Assembly: GCA_001566295.1 (NCBI GenBank)
Contig: KQ964246.1
Coordinates: 2,232,001-2,296,000 of the forward strand
Direction of reading: 5' to 3'
DNA from: Microdochium bolleyi
Taxonomy: Eukaryota > Ascomycota > Sordariomycetes > Xylariales > Microdochiaceae
Length of the DNA stretch: 64,000 bases
This document shows positions 30,533 to 41,889 of this stretch, piece after piece. The position numbers and the translations under genes are program-made. Position 1 is the stretch's first letter. Every line of letters starts with the position of its first letter. Under the pieces are notes generated by a model that was not told the DNA's origin, ran no database searches, and saw only the letters and a list, made by a program, of their open reading frames with translations.

Positions 30533-31837
30533 ATGGACGCAAAACAGATCCAAGCTCAGGGACAAGCCACGACCTGCAATAACTGGTTCCAGGGAGTCGC
30601 CTGCACCTGCGCGACCTGTGAATACTACACGAGCGATGCCCTCAGCGGTTTCATGCTACCGAACTCACTGCTCGACCAGCGGCAGAATGCCCTCATCGAC
30701 CCTCGAATGCTGCTGCAACACACGGACGGCCTCCCCGATATGCCATGCCACGGCTGGATGGCATCATCGCCCGTTCAAAAGGATGAAGCTAATGCGTCGA
30801 AACTCGGCAGCCCGATCCAGCTGAGCCACGCACAGCCCACTCCCACCTCCGGGCTCAACAACTTCACGATGCTGCCGATGCCATCTCTTCCACCACAGCA
30901 GAGCGCCATCCACTCTAGCAGTACCAACCACAGTATTCCCTTCAACACACACAGCAGAGTCAACTCGTTCCAAGAATTCCTAGACACGAGACCTCGAGCC
31001 TCATCTATCAACACCATCGCCTCGAGCGACCTCTCCGACGCGTTCTCGCCCAACTATTTCGGCACTCCGGGCTCAGACGTCCAGGCAGCAACGCCCTTCA
31101 GCAACCCTCATCACCACGGCAGCCCAGTCGCAACCACCAGCCAGCAGCAGCAATCTCCTCCCTCCCAGCTATCCGCGATCCTCTCTCTGCCAAACACTCT
31201 CTCCTCCTCCTCCGTCGACAACGACGACAACCCCACCACCATGGCCGCCAGCCTGCAGAAGCCCAAGCCCTACGACGTGCCCCCGGAAGCCTCGGAGGCG
31301 GAGAAGGCGCGCCTCGGGGAGCTCAACAACGCCATCTACGCCGAGCGCCTGCGCATCTAGCGCGCCAAGAACAACTGCGCGGCGAAGAAGTCCCGCCAGC
31401 GCCGGCTCGACCTGATCCGCGATCTGCAGGACCAGCTCGCCCGCAGGTCGGAGGAGCTCGACGCCCTGGCCGCCAAGCTCGCGACCCTCAAGACCCAGCT
31501 CGCCGGGGTGCAGACCCAGTGCGGCGAGCTGCAGCGGCACAATGCCGAGCTGCTCCAGAACATGGTGAGCAGCCAGCAGGACGTGATGAGCTCCCGCGCG
31601 CTCAAGGAGGAGAACACCCGGCTCAGGGCCGACATTGAGAATCTCCAGGCGCTGGTGCGGAGTCTGGCACTGACACAGCAGCAGCAGGCAGGTGCTGCGA
31701 GTGGCGCTGCTGGCAGCGGAAGCGCGACTCGTGTTGGATCTCCTTCTGCTTCCTCGATGGAAGTCGGGAGTGGATCGAGGACCGCGGTGCTTGGCTCGCC
31801 CTTCTCCTTGATGGGAGGCGATGACTACTTCTCGTGA
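30533..31837 (+). pseudogene. bZIP transcription factor interrupted by an in-frame TAG
   Basis: One frame of 434 codons before the terminal stop is interrupted once, by TAG at 31358-31360 (codon 276). Upstream: MDAKQIQAQGQATTCNN, a Cys cluster CACATCEYY-like segment, Ser/Pro-rich activation-type sequence, then PYDVPPEASEAEKARLGELNNAIYAERLRI. Downstream: RAKNNCAAKKSRQRRLDLI, a canonical bZIP basic region with its N-x7-R signature, and a long leucine zipper ending at YFS. The stop replaces the residue directly before the basic region. A single C-to-T change from CAG (Gln) would explain it. Alternatives are a sequencing error, readthrough, or an 84 nt phase-0 intron (31277-31360) with acceptor ATCTAG but a weak donor GTGCCC. 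Everything else about the frame looks intact, so decay is recent or apparent. Confidence 0.75.
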
Positions 31838-33261
31838 TGCATGTCCTTGGCCGACACTGCGCCAGCAGACATGACCTTACCTCCATGACGAACGACCACC
31901 TCTAGGACGACAGAGGAAACCAGGAGTGCCTAAAGAGACTATAATCTATGACATGTGAGCACTTCTTCATTTTCTTCTCCCACCCACCGAGCTTATCCAT
32001 GATTCATGAGCCTTTTGCAGTACGGCCCACGGCTGGCTTTCATCACAGCTAACAATGCAAACGGAGTCACCAACAGCAAGCACATTTCGTCCATATCACG
32101 ATGAATTACAGTTCAACGGAGACATCAATTCAGGTTCTCTCGCCATAGTACCATACAAAAGCACCAACAACCACAGACTTCCATTCCAAGTACAAAACTA
32201 CACCGGAGGGGATAAGTCTGGCCGGACCACTCTTTTCCCCCATTTGACACTGCAGGGATCGTCGACACTATAAATTGGTCACAGTCCTGTGTGTTGTCAC
32301 TGCACATACACATCTTCCGAACATCCACCCAAAAGCGAAGACTTATTGCGCTTCTCTTTCATCAGCTCGTTCTCCATGCAGACAGGCACAGCCTTCTCCT
32401 CTGGGTCGCGGCTGCCTTCCGCACTCAATCCCTTCGCCATCCCGCCATCCCTCCCACTGTCAGCAACCTCCCGATCCTCACAGACACAACGATCACAATG
32501 TGTCCTGAAGCCTGAGTTCAACGCCTCTGCAACCATCCTCCCGTACAGCATGCAAGGCAAACGAAGACGAGGGCAATGGCCAAGCAGTGTAGCTCATGCC
32601 ACAACGACAAGCTTGATCCTGCCGGCATTCCAACGCGGAGTGTCAGAGCAATCCAGGCACATCACACGCGCTGGCCACCGGATCGCAACGGACTCCTGTC
32701 AAAGATCAACAACGTGCGTGCCATCCAAATCGCTTCTGTTCGCGAGCAGACAGACAGTTCTGCTTTCTCCCCGAAAGAAGCCACCACGACTCTCAGCGGG
32801 CAGTGCAGCCAGAATTTGTTCCACAGCAGCTCTTGAGGATGTGATCTTTCAAGTGTGAACAACTAAACCCACTTTTTCAACGACAACTTCGAGTCCTTTG
32901 TTTCATTCTTCACTTTTGTACTTTACACAGCCCTTGCGCTTTCGCGACAACAAACCTAGTCCCTTCCCCCATACGCTTGATCAAAGGAAACCGGACAACC
33001 TCTGGTAGAAAGAAGAAGAAAAATATCAACAATGTCCCAGGAGTTCTTTGCGCGGCGCTTTGTTCCTTTATCATGGTCATATTTGCTTAGCATTCCTTCT
33101 TCTCGGTGGCACGAAAGAAAGTAAGAAAGAAAGATACCCTCACGTTGCACTTCCTCAACCCCAGAGTCGCAGACAGGGCAGCGAAGGACCCCCATTTCTT
33201 AAACCTTCATGTAACAATACGATGCGAGAGAGGCTCGGCGAAATTGAAAGAGTTCCGCAGG

Positions 33262-33292
<31 letters not shown>

Positions 33293-33967
33293 CACACACA
33301 CACACACACACAACAGTGAGAGAGAAAGAGAGCGTGTTGTGGCATTTGAGAGAATGCGTGACTTTTCACAGCCTTTATCTGGGCTTCACCCGCACTCTTG
33401 GGAACTATGTGAGATGCGGTGGTGGTAGATCGGGTCGGCGGCCATTACTGTTTTCCATGGACTTATTTCGGGGGCCATAAATCAGACATTGTGCTCCCAG
33501 TGTGAGATGTGAGAAACAGGAAACCTTTCCGGCTCCTCCCCCACACACACAACCCAAAGCAGCCCCGCAGTATTTGACAGCAGCTCTGCGCAACGCTGAC
33601 ATTGTTGACCTTCAGTGCGTGGGACAGCAATATCACCGAGTCTAGAAGGTGGAAAGCCAGATCAGACATCAGACGGGGCCTTCTTTTCATTTCATTCAAA
33701 TCGCGGAATGGTATCTGAACGCAGCAAAAAATGCATAACAGCTATTCAATCTTCCCCGCTCAATCTCCTCCCAGGACCGAGATGGCCATGCTTGAAGGGA
33801 AGGACATCTCAGCTCCACATCCACCCTCAGTGATGGGGCTTCGTTCTAGCCCTGCCCGACTCAATTCGAGTAATTGCCACCTTTAGGTGGTGGGAATCGC
33901 TTCTCAACTTCAGCACCTGGCTGTTCTCCATAACCCAACACTGAGGACTAGCGACTCATGTGGTGGA
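31838..33967. other. Intergenic, convergent 3' ends of bZIP and MARVEL genes
   Basis: This is 2.1 kb without a convincing gene. It contains a compound AG/AC microsatellite. Frames such as 32289-32858 lack motifs and are Ser/Arg-rich. Confidence 0.45.
33266..33313. repeat. Compound (AG)13(AC)11 microsatellite
   Basis: An uninterrupted AG run at 33266-33292 is followed directly by an AC run to 33313, then an imperfect GA-rich tail. Confidence 0.9.
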
Positions 33968-34669
33968 CTACTGCTGCGGCTGCTGGGGGTAGCCGGGCTG
34001 GGCAGCGTACTGGGGCTGCTGGGCGTACTGAGGCTGCTGAGCATACTGGGCCTGGTCCTGGTAAGGCTGCTGCTGCACGGGGCCGCCAGCGTTGGCAGCC
34101 ATCGGGCCCTCCTTGTGGCCGAGCTCGACGTTGGCCGCATTGGTGGCCGAGCCGTCGTCACGCACGCAGCCGATCGTGAAGAAGACGAAGTCGACAATGA
34201 CGAGGATCCATATCAGGGCGCCGATGCCGGCGATGCCACCCATGACGCCGCCGAACTTCTGGTTGCCCGAGCCGTAGAGCGTGGTGAATAGTCCAGCCCA
34301 AGAAGCGGCCCAGGCCCAGCCCGAGAGCCAGAAGATGATCAGCAGGATCTGGGCAACGAAGAAACCAATTCGGAAGTAGTGCTGGTTGGCTTTAAGGGAG
34401 AGACCGATGGACAAGCCATACACGATCCATGATATAATGGCCTATTATTTGTGGTATTAGTCTGGAGATCAGCCTGGTCGAATGCCGACAGGGGAGTAAC
34501 GCACCAGGAAAATTGTGAAACCAGGAGCACCGCCGTAAGGGTACAGCGTAAGGCCGTAGGCGGAGAGGGCCAAGATGATGACCGATAGGAAAATGATGGC
34601 GCCCTTGATGTAGAGCAGCCAAGCAGGCTCGGGAGGAGCTCCCGTGGCGATGAGACCTTTGCCGCCCAT
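33968..34669 (-). CDS. MARVEL-domain membrane protein with Gln/Tyr-rich tail
   Basis: Two exons, 34669-34505 and 34441-33968, are joined over a 63 nt intron (GTGCGT, AATAG), giving 212 residues. Four membrane segments are visible: around YIKGAIIFLSVIILALSAYGL; around the exon join (FTIFLAIISWIVYGLSIGL); IGFFVAQILLIIFWLSGWAWAASWAG; and GIAGIGALIWILVIVDFVFF. This is the MARVEL arrangement. A cytosolic tail of about 60 residues follows, ending in repeats of the form QYAQQPQ. Fungal MARVEL proteins sit in the plasma membrane or endocytic compartments; the role of this one is unknown. The low-complexity tail contains near-identical QPQYAQQ units and may vary in length between strains. Confidence 0.85.
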
Positions 34670-36380
34670 TGTGTGAGTGAGTCTGGGGTGGATAGGTGGG
34701 TATGGAGTATTCGCGGGGACCAAAGCTTGAAAGGCCTAGTGATCTGGATGTACAAAGAAACGGTAGGAGGATCTGGGAGAAAACGCCTGGCCGAGAGGGG
34801 CTGGGACACCGCGAGCTTTAATATTGGTGTGCCGTGAACGGGTGGGATGGACCCGGAGGGGTTCGAGCGGCTGGGGAGAGCTCCAGTGCTGGGCCTTGGT
34901 CGCCAGGCAGACCTGACGATGTCAGGTTTCACAAGGCACACTCGAAGCTTCAATGGGCTCACCGTGGTGCTGGCATGACGCAGGCAGCCCTTGTCAACTC
35001 AAAGGCACCCCTGCGAGAAAGCTGCGGGCTGGCATCCCGTGATTCGCTTGGCGTCTCTGCCGGGCCCGCGAGCTGAAAGACAGGCCGCAGGGATGGCAGC
35101 ACAGCGGCGTCGTGATTGGGCACAGCCTGCAAGCCTGCCGCAGCCGCAGATTGTTTCTGTCATCCCTGCAGAGGCCTGGCGAGTGCCCAGGCTTGACAAG
35201 CGGCACCAGCGTTGCCATGATCGGGCTATTCCGAGGGCAGCCCGACCAGAGGCAGAGCGGCTGTGGCTGCACTGCCTCGCAGACTATTGCGTAGCTTCGA
35301 GTCGTCTCTCTTGGAAGGCTGAGTGGCTGCAGGATACAATATTGGATATTGATGAAATGCTGTCAGCTCTCAGAGCTCAGAGCCGTGCTGCTGGCCCGTG
35401 ACAAGAAGTCCAAGGCCTGGGCCAGAGCCTGAGCCTGTCCGCTTGTCAGGCACGACTGTCTGTGTCGAGTGCCCCCCTCGCTACCAGTGCGTCCCGTACT
35501 TCATTCGCCATGCCACCCACGCAGAGGCTGCAAGCTCTTCGTCTGTCACGGGCGGTGTACCCGATCCCTGCAGTTTGCCCAGTGGCCGGGCAAGGTTTGA
35601 CGCGTGTGTCACGGAATTGGGGTCGAAATGGCTGTCACAGCCACCACCGTTCGGGCGGTGTCTTGGCGGCCGATGGCGGGCTCCCCTCGGCTTCCTCTCC
35701 TGCAGGTGATACGCTTGATTGCTAGCGTAGGGCATCTGGTGACCCTGGGACCCTGCATAACTCCGTTTCCAAACACCGAGCGATTGCAACTGTCCTGGAT
35801 GTCGTCGTCGTGGGCCGTGTGGCGATGCTGTTGGTTTGGTGGGTGAGTGCTGGAGATGCACCAGACCTCGTAGTACCGTAAGCGAACGCAGCCGGGGAGC
35901 GTAGTCATGGACTTGCCGTGCCGCACCGTGTAGTGTAGTCCCTGATCATGACCTACATGACCCCGAACCCTCCTCTTCAGCCGCACCATTTGGCGCGGCA
36001 TGGTTCGGCTTGTGAATGCGACAAGTGCGACGGGCATGGGTTGTTGATGGAAGGCGCAAGTCGATCGATCGTGCCTTCCAACTGTGCGATGTCCTCGCAC
36101 ACCCACCCGCCCTCAGTCTGGCGCATCACTTCGAGTTATCAACAACACTCGCACCACAACAAGAGAGTGGTGCGGCAACGGATTGGGCTTTGGTGCATCG
36201 TCCGTCCTGGAAGCGTCGTCAATCTTTTACCAGGCAGCGTGCCTGCCACCATCCAAGCTCGGTTGCATAAAAGAGCAAAAAAAACGGACCATTCGAATGC
36301 GATTACCTCATACAACCTCTCATGTTGCTTTGTACCACATTCGAATCGTCGAAGTACGGACTCGGAAACAAGGAGCTGAG
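34670..36380. other. Intergenic, divergent promoters
   Basis: This is 1.7 kb between the MARVEL start (minus) and the next start (plus). No convincing gene is present; frames are short and GC-rich. I see no clear regulatory element. Confidence 0.4.
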
Positions 36381-39239
36381 ATGACGCGCGCGGCAAGCTA
36401 CGCACGCGAGCAAGGTTTGACTGTCGACTACACGGAAGAGCCGGTAGCCATCCTCGGTGGCCTCTCAGAAGTCCTTGCCTGGGGTTTGAGTTCGTCCAAG
36501 GAGTCCAGCACTCTGCTCGACGACTCGGCACTCCCACATGTCGGAATCTTCCAGGTTGAATGTCTCGATCCGGCGTGCGAACGACTGCAGATCTCTCGAG
36601 CTGCGCTTGACTTGCTCAATCAAGCGCTGGTCTTGGGACGGGAGCCCTGTCCTCGGGTTGCTATCGGCAACAACAGACCAGCCGCATCTCTGGCAGCAAT
36701 CAAACTGGAGCCGCCACTCCTCTCAAGCGACCATGGATATGATGTCCAGCAGCTGGCGCGGTCGTGTCAAACAAAGAGAACGCCAGCATTGACACCGGAC
36801 TATCTCCCTCTGGAGAGGCTCAGCGCCAGCAACGATGAGAGCCTGGAATTCCCTACAGACACGCGCGCATTGCACGAGAAGCTACGCTCCATTGTTCAAG
36901 GCCAAAAGCTCGACGTCAGTCGAGATTCAATAAAGTGGCTAGCTCAGACTCTGAGCTGGGATTCGGCCGAGATGCTGGTGCCCATGACAGATGGTCGGCC
37001 ACATCCGGTAAGGTCAGTTCTCCAAGAATGTAACCAACCTCTATTGATAACCTTGCTGGTGTAGGGTCTCACAAGACGCTCGATTACCCCTCCGCTGATG
37101 CCTCTGATTGAGGATACCGAGCTTTTCATGCCTAATGCCCAAGCGTGCCAAGTACCTCTCACATCGGATCCAGATACGTTGATCGAGGAAGACCTACACA
37201 ACGTCGAAGAGACCATCTTCAAAGGAGACGGTTGGGGCCAGGGTAGCCTCGACAAGACTATGGCTAGCAGTGCCCTGGTCTCCTCACCCACCAGCACAGA
37301 GCTGGGTCTGAGCACCCGGCACGAGTGGTGCCGCTCCATTCGAATGGAAAGTCCACTGCCCGACAGAATCGAAGTATCTCCACCCACCGCTTCATCTGGC
37401 CTTAAAGTCCTGCGGTCGTGTGCGACAGAGATCCTCTCTAGATCAGAGACGACTCATGCAAGCCATGCAGATGCGCATGAGTCGCAACTTAGTGAAGATG
37501 TCTTCGGCGCCAGCTGCAGAGAAGTTTTAGAACAGCTTGTCCTGGGCCTGCAGCAAGAGCGTCTAGACGCGGCAGACGCCACGGCGAGAATCCCCATCCC
37601 CACCATGGACTTCAGCATACAGCAGCCTGCATGGCAGCACGAAACAAAGTGCAGCCGAAACTATTTCTCTAGCATTCAGAAGGAGCTATTCAATGTCATG
37701 AGACCTCTGACCATCACTCGGCGAGCCCGCAACGATTCACAACTGCGGTGGATGCCATTCCCTTCCCAGGAGGGTCAAGTAGACTTCAATGAAGTGGTTG
37801 AGGAACCTGGAGTATTGGCCACAATGTTAGACGGAGGCTCTGCTCAGAAGTTGCTACGTAGCGCTGACTGCAGCAAGTATCAGATAGGAGCTGTCAACAT
37901 CCGAGCAAACGCTGACTATGACGAGAAAGAGCTGTCACATGAGCCGCCAGACTCACAGCTACACCAATCCGCCAGCAACGAACCCGATCGGATGGTGAAG
38001 AGGCCGCGTTCAGATTTGATGGACTGTGGCACAGTGCCCCATCCCCACCTCCTCCGTGGTTTTACACCAGCCAGCCGCACGAACGGAGACTTTTCACCAG
38101 CCTCTCTGCCTGGCCAGCAAATGAAGACTACTGACTTGACTAACATGAGAATGCTACCTGATAGCGTCAACGAAAGCGCGACTGCCATGCTGCTAGAAAA
38201 CTTCATGAACATCCACACATACAAGAAAAGGAAGCTAACGTCGAGTTCATTCTTTGCTCAGCCCGAAGTCTACAGCAAGGTTGCACCAAGCCTAGCTACC
38301 ACAAGCCTCGTGCAAGCAGATCTGCCGACTGAAGCCGACGATTTCGGGGCTGCTCTGGCAGGAGCGAGCATATCTGCTTACAGTCCCTTAACCCACAGCC
38401 CTCTACCTCCAACCAAGGTTATAAAGTCCCTGACACTAGACCGAGCGATTTTCCGCGGCTTGGAAACTCGATACCCTACCCTGTCAATAGTTGAGCGAGA
38501 CTTTTCCAAGTGGAACACTGTGAGTTGGAACAAAGGCGCCATTACAAGATCGCCCAAGGTATCCAGGCTCGCATTGGAAGCGGATCTCGCCATCTCGCCC
38601 GCTACTGGCATCATCGTGACCAGCTTGACAAAGGTGATGCAGAAGGACATGACCGGCACGTCGAAAATGCATAGCAGAAACAGAAGCAACGCGCTTCGCG
38701 AGCGTGTCGCCGATGTTGCCTTGCGATACGAAAGACTCATTGTGCTGGTATCGGAGCGCAACATTCTCGAAGAGACACCTCGAGTGCTCAAACCTAGCGA
38801 ATTGCAGGACATTGCAGAGTTCTCTGGCTTTGCCTCAGGACTGCCCAGTCAAGTGGAAGTCGTCTATGTGGGGGGCGGTGTTGAAACGCTTGTCGGATGG
38901 GTGGTTGCCCTGATTGTGAAACATGCTATGCCGACAGTACATGACATGCTGATGCAGGCAGAATCAGCCTGGGAGCTCTTTCTCCGCCGTGCGGGTATGA
39001 ACGCGTACGCCGCGCAGGTTATCCCTGGATTGGCTGGCCTCTTGTCCACAGACACCACGACCGAAATTCCGAGAGACAGCTCGGACAGTGTCCCATCTGG
39101 CGGTTTCTACCCACTCGGAGGTCTCACCGCTTTCATAAGAATGTCTCGTCCAGAGAGGGCGCAACAATTTAGTGAAGTATTGGGTGGGGATCAGGTGTTG
39201 CATCGCGTGAGCGACGTGCTTGATGCCCGTTGGGCATGA
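36381..39239 (+). CDS. Large DUF7102-type protein with XPF-like C-terminus; possible Zip2/SHOC1 relative
   Basis: Two exons, 36381-37007 and 37065-39239, are joined over a 57 nt intron (GTAAGG, GTGTAG), giving 933 residues. The frame is open 99 codons further upstream, but MTRAASYAREQGLTVDYTEEP looks like the true start. The middle is Ser/Thr-rich, with a basic patch YKKRKLTSSS. The C-terminal 280 residues are ordered: YPTLSIVERDF, EADLAISPATGIIVTSLTKV, RERVADVALRYERLIVLVSER, SQVEVVYVGGGVETLVGWVVALI, then FLRRAGMNAYAAQVIPGL. That pattern resembles an XPF nuclease-like core lacking the ERKxxxD site, followed by a helical repeat. Zip2/SHOC1 meiotic crossover proteins have this design. The link to Zip2 is inference, and I rate it as a minority-confidence option. 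Confidence 0.7.
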
Positions 39240-39481
39240 GCGGAGGTTCGTGCGAACCAGCATGTGGGACGCGACAGTTCATGCGATGTACGTTCTGTGA
39301 GATTGCTGTGTGGTTTTGAGGGTGTCGGGTTTAGGGATTACCCGTATTTTACAAAAGCCACCATGGAGGAGGCCATCTCGTCCAGCAAGGCGTGATCTCT
39401 TCGGAAGATTGGATTGATCGTTCAAGTGGATGCTCGCTTACTTTGCTGCATCTAGTCAAAATATGTGCCCCAAGAAAAATA

Positions 39482-41071
39482 TCAATCAAATGCATCGTCG
39501 TCACGATCTGAGCTGCTGGCGATGCCCCAGAGCTTGAGGCTGCTCTCCCTGACCGTCCTGCGCAGCCACGCCTCGTCATCAGAGCTAGACCCGGATGACT
39601 CTGCAGAAGGGCCGGATCCCGGTGAAGATGAACTTGCTGACGATATAGAGGAGGCAACATCGCTACCGAGCGTGGAGAACTCCCAGGATCCGGACGCCGT
39701 AGCCACTACGGAGCCGCTCTGGTGCAGGCAAGCGCTCCCGACAGTGGCCTCATGGGCTTGCCAGTCCCAGGCCGGGCTGTGCGCGCCCTCGCGCGACCCG
39801 ACATCCTCCCAGACTTTGACTGCGCCCTGTGTTGTGCCGGACCATACTTCGAAGCCGTTCGATGATGAGGAAGGGTAGACATCGCACATGATGCGCTGAT
39901 TGACCCTGGCTTCCCGGCCGGAGAGCCAGCCGAGCAACTTCCCCGTCACGCGGATGTCGTAAACCAGTATTCCCATCGACCTGCGCTCATTGATCAAGAG
40001 ATACCGCCCACAGGGGCTCCAGATTGTTTGTGTAATCCCTGCGCCTCCGATGCCACGAGCCTCGGTAGAAATGCCGTTGTTATCGTCGGCGATAGCAGGC
40101 TGAGAAGCTGTTTGTGTCGCCGCGGACGCAACGCCCCATGTCGCCACACACTGGCCGGAGCTGGCAAAATCATACAGCCCAACCCAGCGCGTCCATGTTC
40201 CCGCCGCGACCAGGCCCGTGCCTTCTCCTCCGCTCCCGGATCCATTTGAAGGCTGCGCGCTCAGGGTCGATATCGTGCCTCGCAGACTGCCGAAGCTGCT
40301 AGCTCCTCCTTGCCCACCACCGCGGCTCTCCGTGGAGACGGTCTTGACGTGCATGATGGGCCCGGAGCCGGACCGACTCACGTCGAACTTTGCGAGCATA
40401 TTGCGCGTGCCCGCGATGAAGTGGTGTCCCGGCGCGGGCCAGATCAGGGATGTGGCGGTCTCGAAGATCTCGGAGCGCGGCTTTATGAACGGGAAGGACG
40501 AGGCTGCTGGGTAGACGTTCCTGGACCTTTCTGCGCCGCCCGCTGTCTCTGCCTCATTCGAAAGGTCGTCGGCACCGGCTCCGTCATCTTTCGGTGTGGA
40601 ACAAGCGGCGCCGGACGAGGGCTGGAGATAGTACAGCTGTATCGGGTGGTCACGGCTCGACACGAGGACCTGGTGCGTGTACGTCTCCGAGAGGCTGAAG
40701 TATGGCGCCGAGGCGAGCACGTTGGACCGCTCGGGCAGCTGGATCCTGCATGATGGCGAGAGCTTCGAGGGCGCAGACTTGGGCGCTAGCAGGTCCTCTG
40801 GGACGATGTAGCCTGCGATCTGGTTCTCTGAGGACGAGGTGAGGACGACCGTGCCGTCTGCCGTCCACTGGGCGCTCTCTATAAAAGGATCCAGGTCCGC
40901 CGTTGCTTTTCGCCGCTGGCTGGTGCTGGCGATGTTGCCTGTCGAGGCGAGGAGCTCGAGGCGCGGTCCTCCATTTGTGGCCTGGGAAGTCATTTCGTTG
41001 GCGATGAGTTGTGCAGCACCCTCTGTTTTGAGCCCCGGGATGTAGTTTTCGCAGTACCCATGCCACCTCAC
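39482..41071 (-). CDS. WD40 protein, WRAP53/TCAB1 (yeast Swt21) family
   Basis: Single exon, 529 residues from MRWHGYCENYIPGLKTEG; an alternative start is Met27 (40993). Motifs are spread along a beta-propeller: DPFIESAQWTADGTVVLTSS, SLIWPAPGHHFIAGTRNMLAKFDVSR, GLVAAGTWTRWVGLYDFASSGQCV, IWSPCGRYLLINERRS, GILVYDIR, FEVWSGTTQGAVKVWEDV, and a last blade VGSACLHQSGSVVATASGSWEF. The FIAGTRN...FDVSR segment is characteristic of TCAB1. Human TCAB1 carries scaRNAs and telomerase RNA to Cajal bodies; yeast Swt21 is linked to splicing. Which role applies in this fungus is not known. The C-terminus is Ser/Asp-rich. It is divergent from the PQ-loop gene. Confidence 0.83.
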   Translation of the reverse strand: MRWHGYCENYIPGLKTEGAAQLIANEMTSQATNGGPRLELLASTGNIASTSQRRKATADLDPFIESAQWTADGTVVLTSSSENQIAGYIVPEDLLAPKSAPSKLSPSCRIQLPERSNVLASAPYFSLSETYTHQVLVSSRDHPIQLYYLQPSSGAACSTPKDDGAGADDLSNEAETAGGAERSRNVYPAASSFPFIKPRSEIFETATSLIWPAPGHHFIAGTRNMLAKFDVSRSGSGPIMHVKTVSTESRGGGQGGASSFGSLRGTISTLSAQPSNGSGSGGEGTGLVAAGTWTRWVGLYDFASSGQCVATWGVASAATQTASQPAIADDNNGISTEARGIGGAGITQTIWSPCGRYLLINERRSMGILVYDIRVTGKLLGWLSGREARVNQRIMCDVYPSSSSNGFEVWSGTTQGAVKVWEDVGSREGAHSPAWDWQAHEATVGSACLHQSGSVVATASGSWEFSTLGSDVASSISSASSSSPGSGPSAESSGSSSDDEAWLRRTVRESSLKLWGIASSSDRDDDAFD

Positions 41072-41889
41072 GCTCTCAACAGCTTCGTTAAGGTGGATGC
41101 TGTGAAGTTCGGTGGTCCATTGATTAATCTACAACGAAAGCCGTGCCAGGCGTCGATCAGCAGGTTGTCGCAAGGTCGGAACGTGAGCAGCCAGAAGCAT
41201 TGCGTATTGTTACTGGCATCGACAGGTTTCCATGATCAGCTCCCTGGGGATGAAGATATCGTGAAGTTTTATTCTGCCGCTTGTGGTTCAAGAAGGGTCC
41301 CCTGCAAGCAACAATTGAACCCGTGAGATGAGCTGCAGGGTGCACCGACCCCTGGCCCTTGCGTCATGGCTTCAGCGGTCTGCGTTGGGGCCTTTGGGCC
41401 ATGGGACTCCCCGAGTGGAGTCCACCCACTGTTGGGCGGGAGCTATGGCCCCAGCCCCCGAGACATCGTCACATGGCAGGCGCTTGTTGGAGACTAGCCT
41501 CACGCAGTAGCTTCCGCACCCGTCTGCCTGTGCCTGACGGACTGCAGTTCCAGCGCGACGACGTCTGTCTCACCCCCCTCCTCCTCCTCCTCTTCCTCCG
41601 TGACGATTTCGACGTATCACCAGCGGCATCCGGCCGCCAACAAGCGCCCTGCTCTCTCTTGCATTGACTCCTAACGTCCGATAGCGCTTCGCGCACTGCA
41701 CAGTCGGCCAGACGATCTGCGACCATTGCAGTCGCCCTCGCACTCCTCGCCTGCCACGCAGGTGCTGGTTTGAGTCAGCTCCTCCATCGCCGCTCGCCGA
41801 CAAATGACAGACGATTGCGCGACTGTGTCCATACTGCAATAGAAACACGAACATCGGACCCCACAATACGTCATTCATACACTCCAACG
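41072..41889. other. Intergenic, divergent promoters
   Basis: This is 818 bp between the TCAB1-like and PQ-loop starts. It contains a CTC-rich stretch at about 41577-41600. No gene is seen. Confidence 0.4.
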
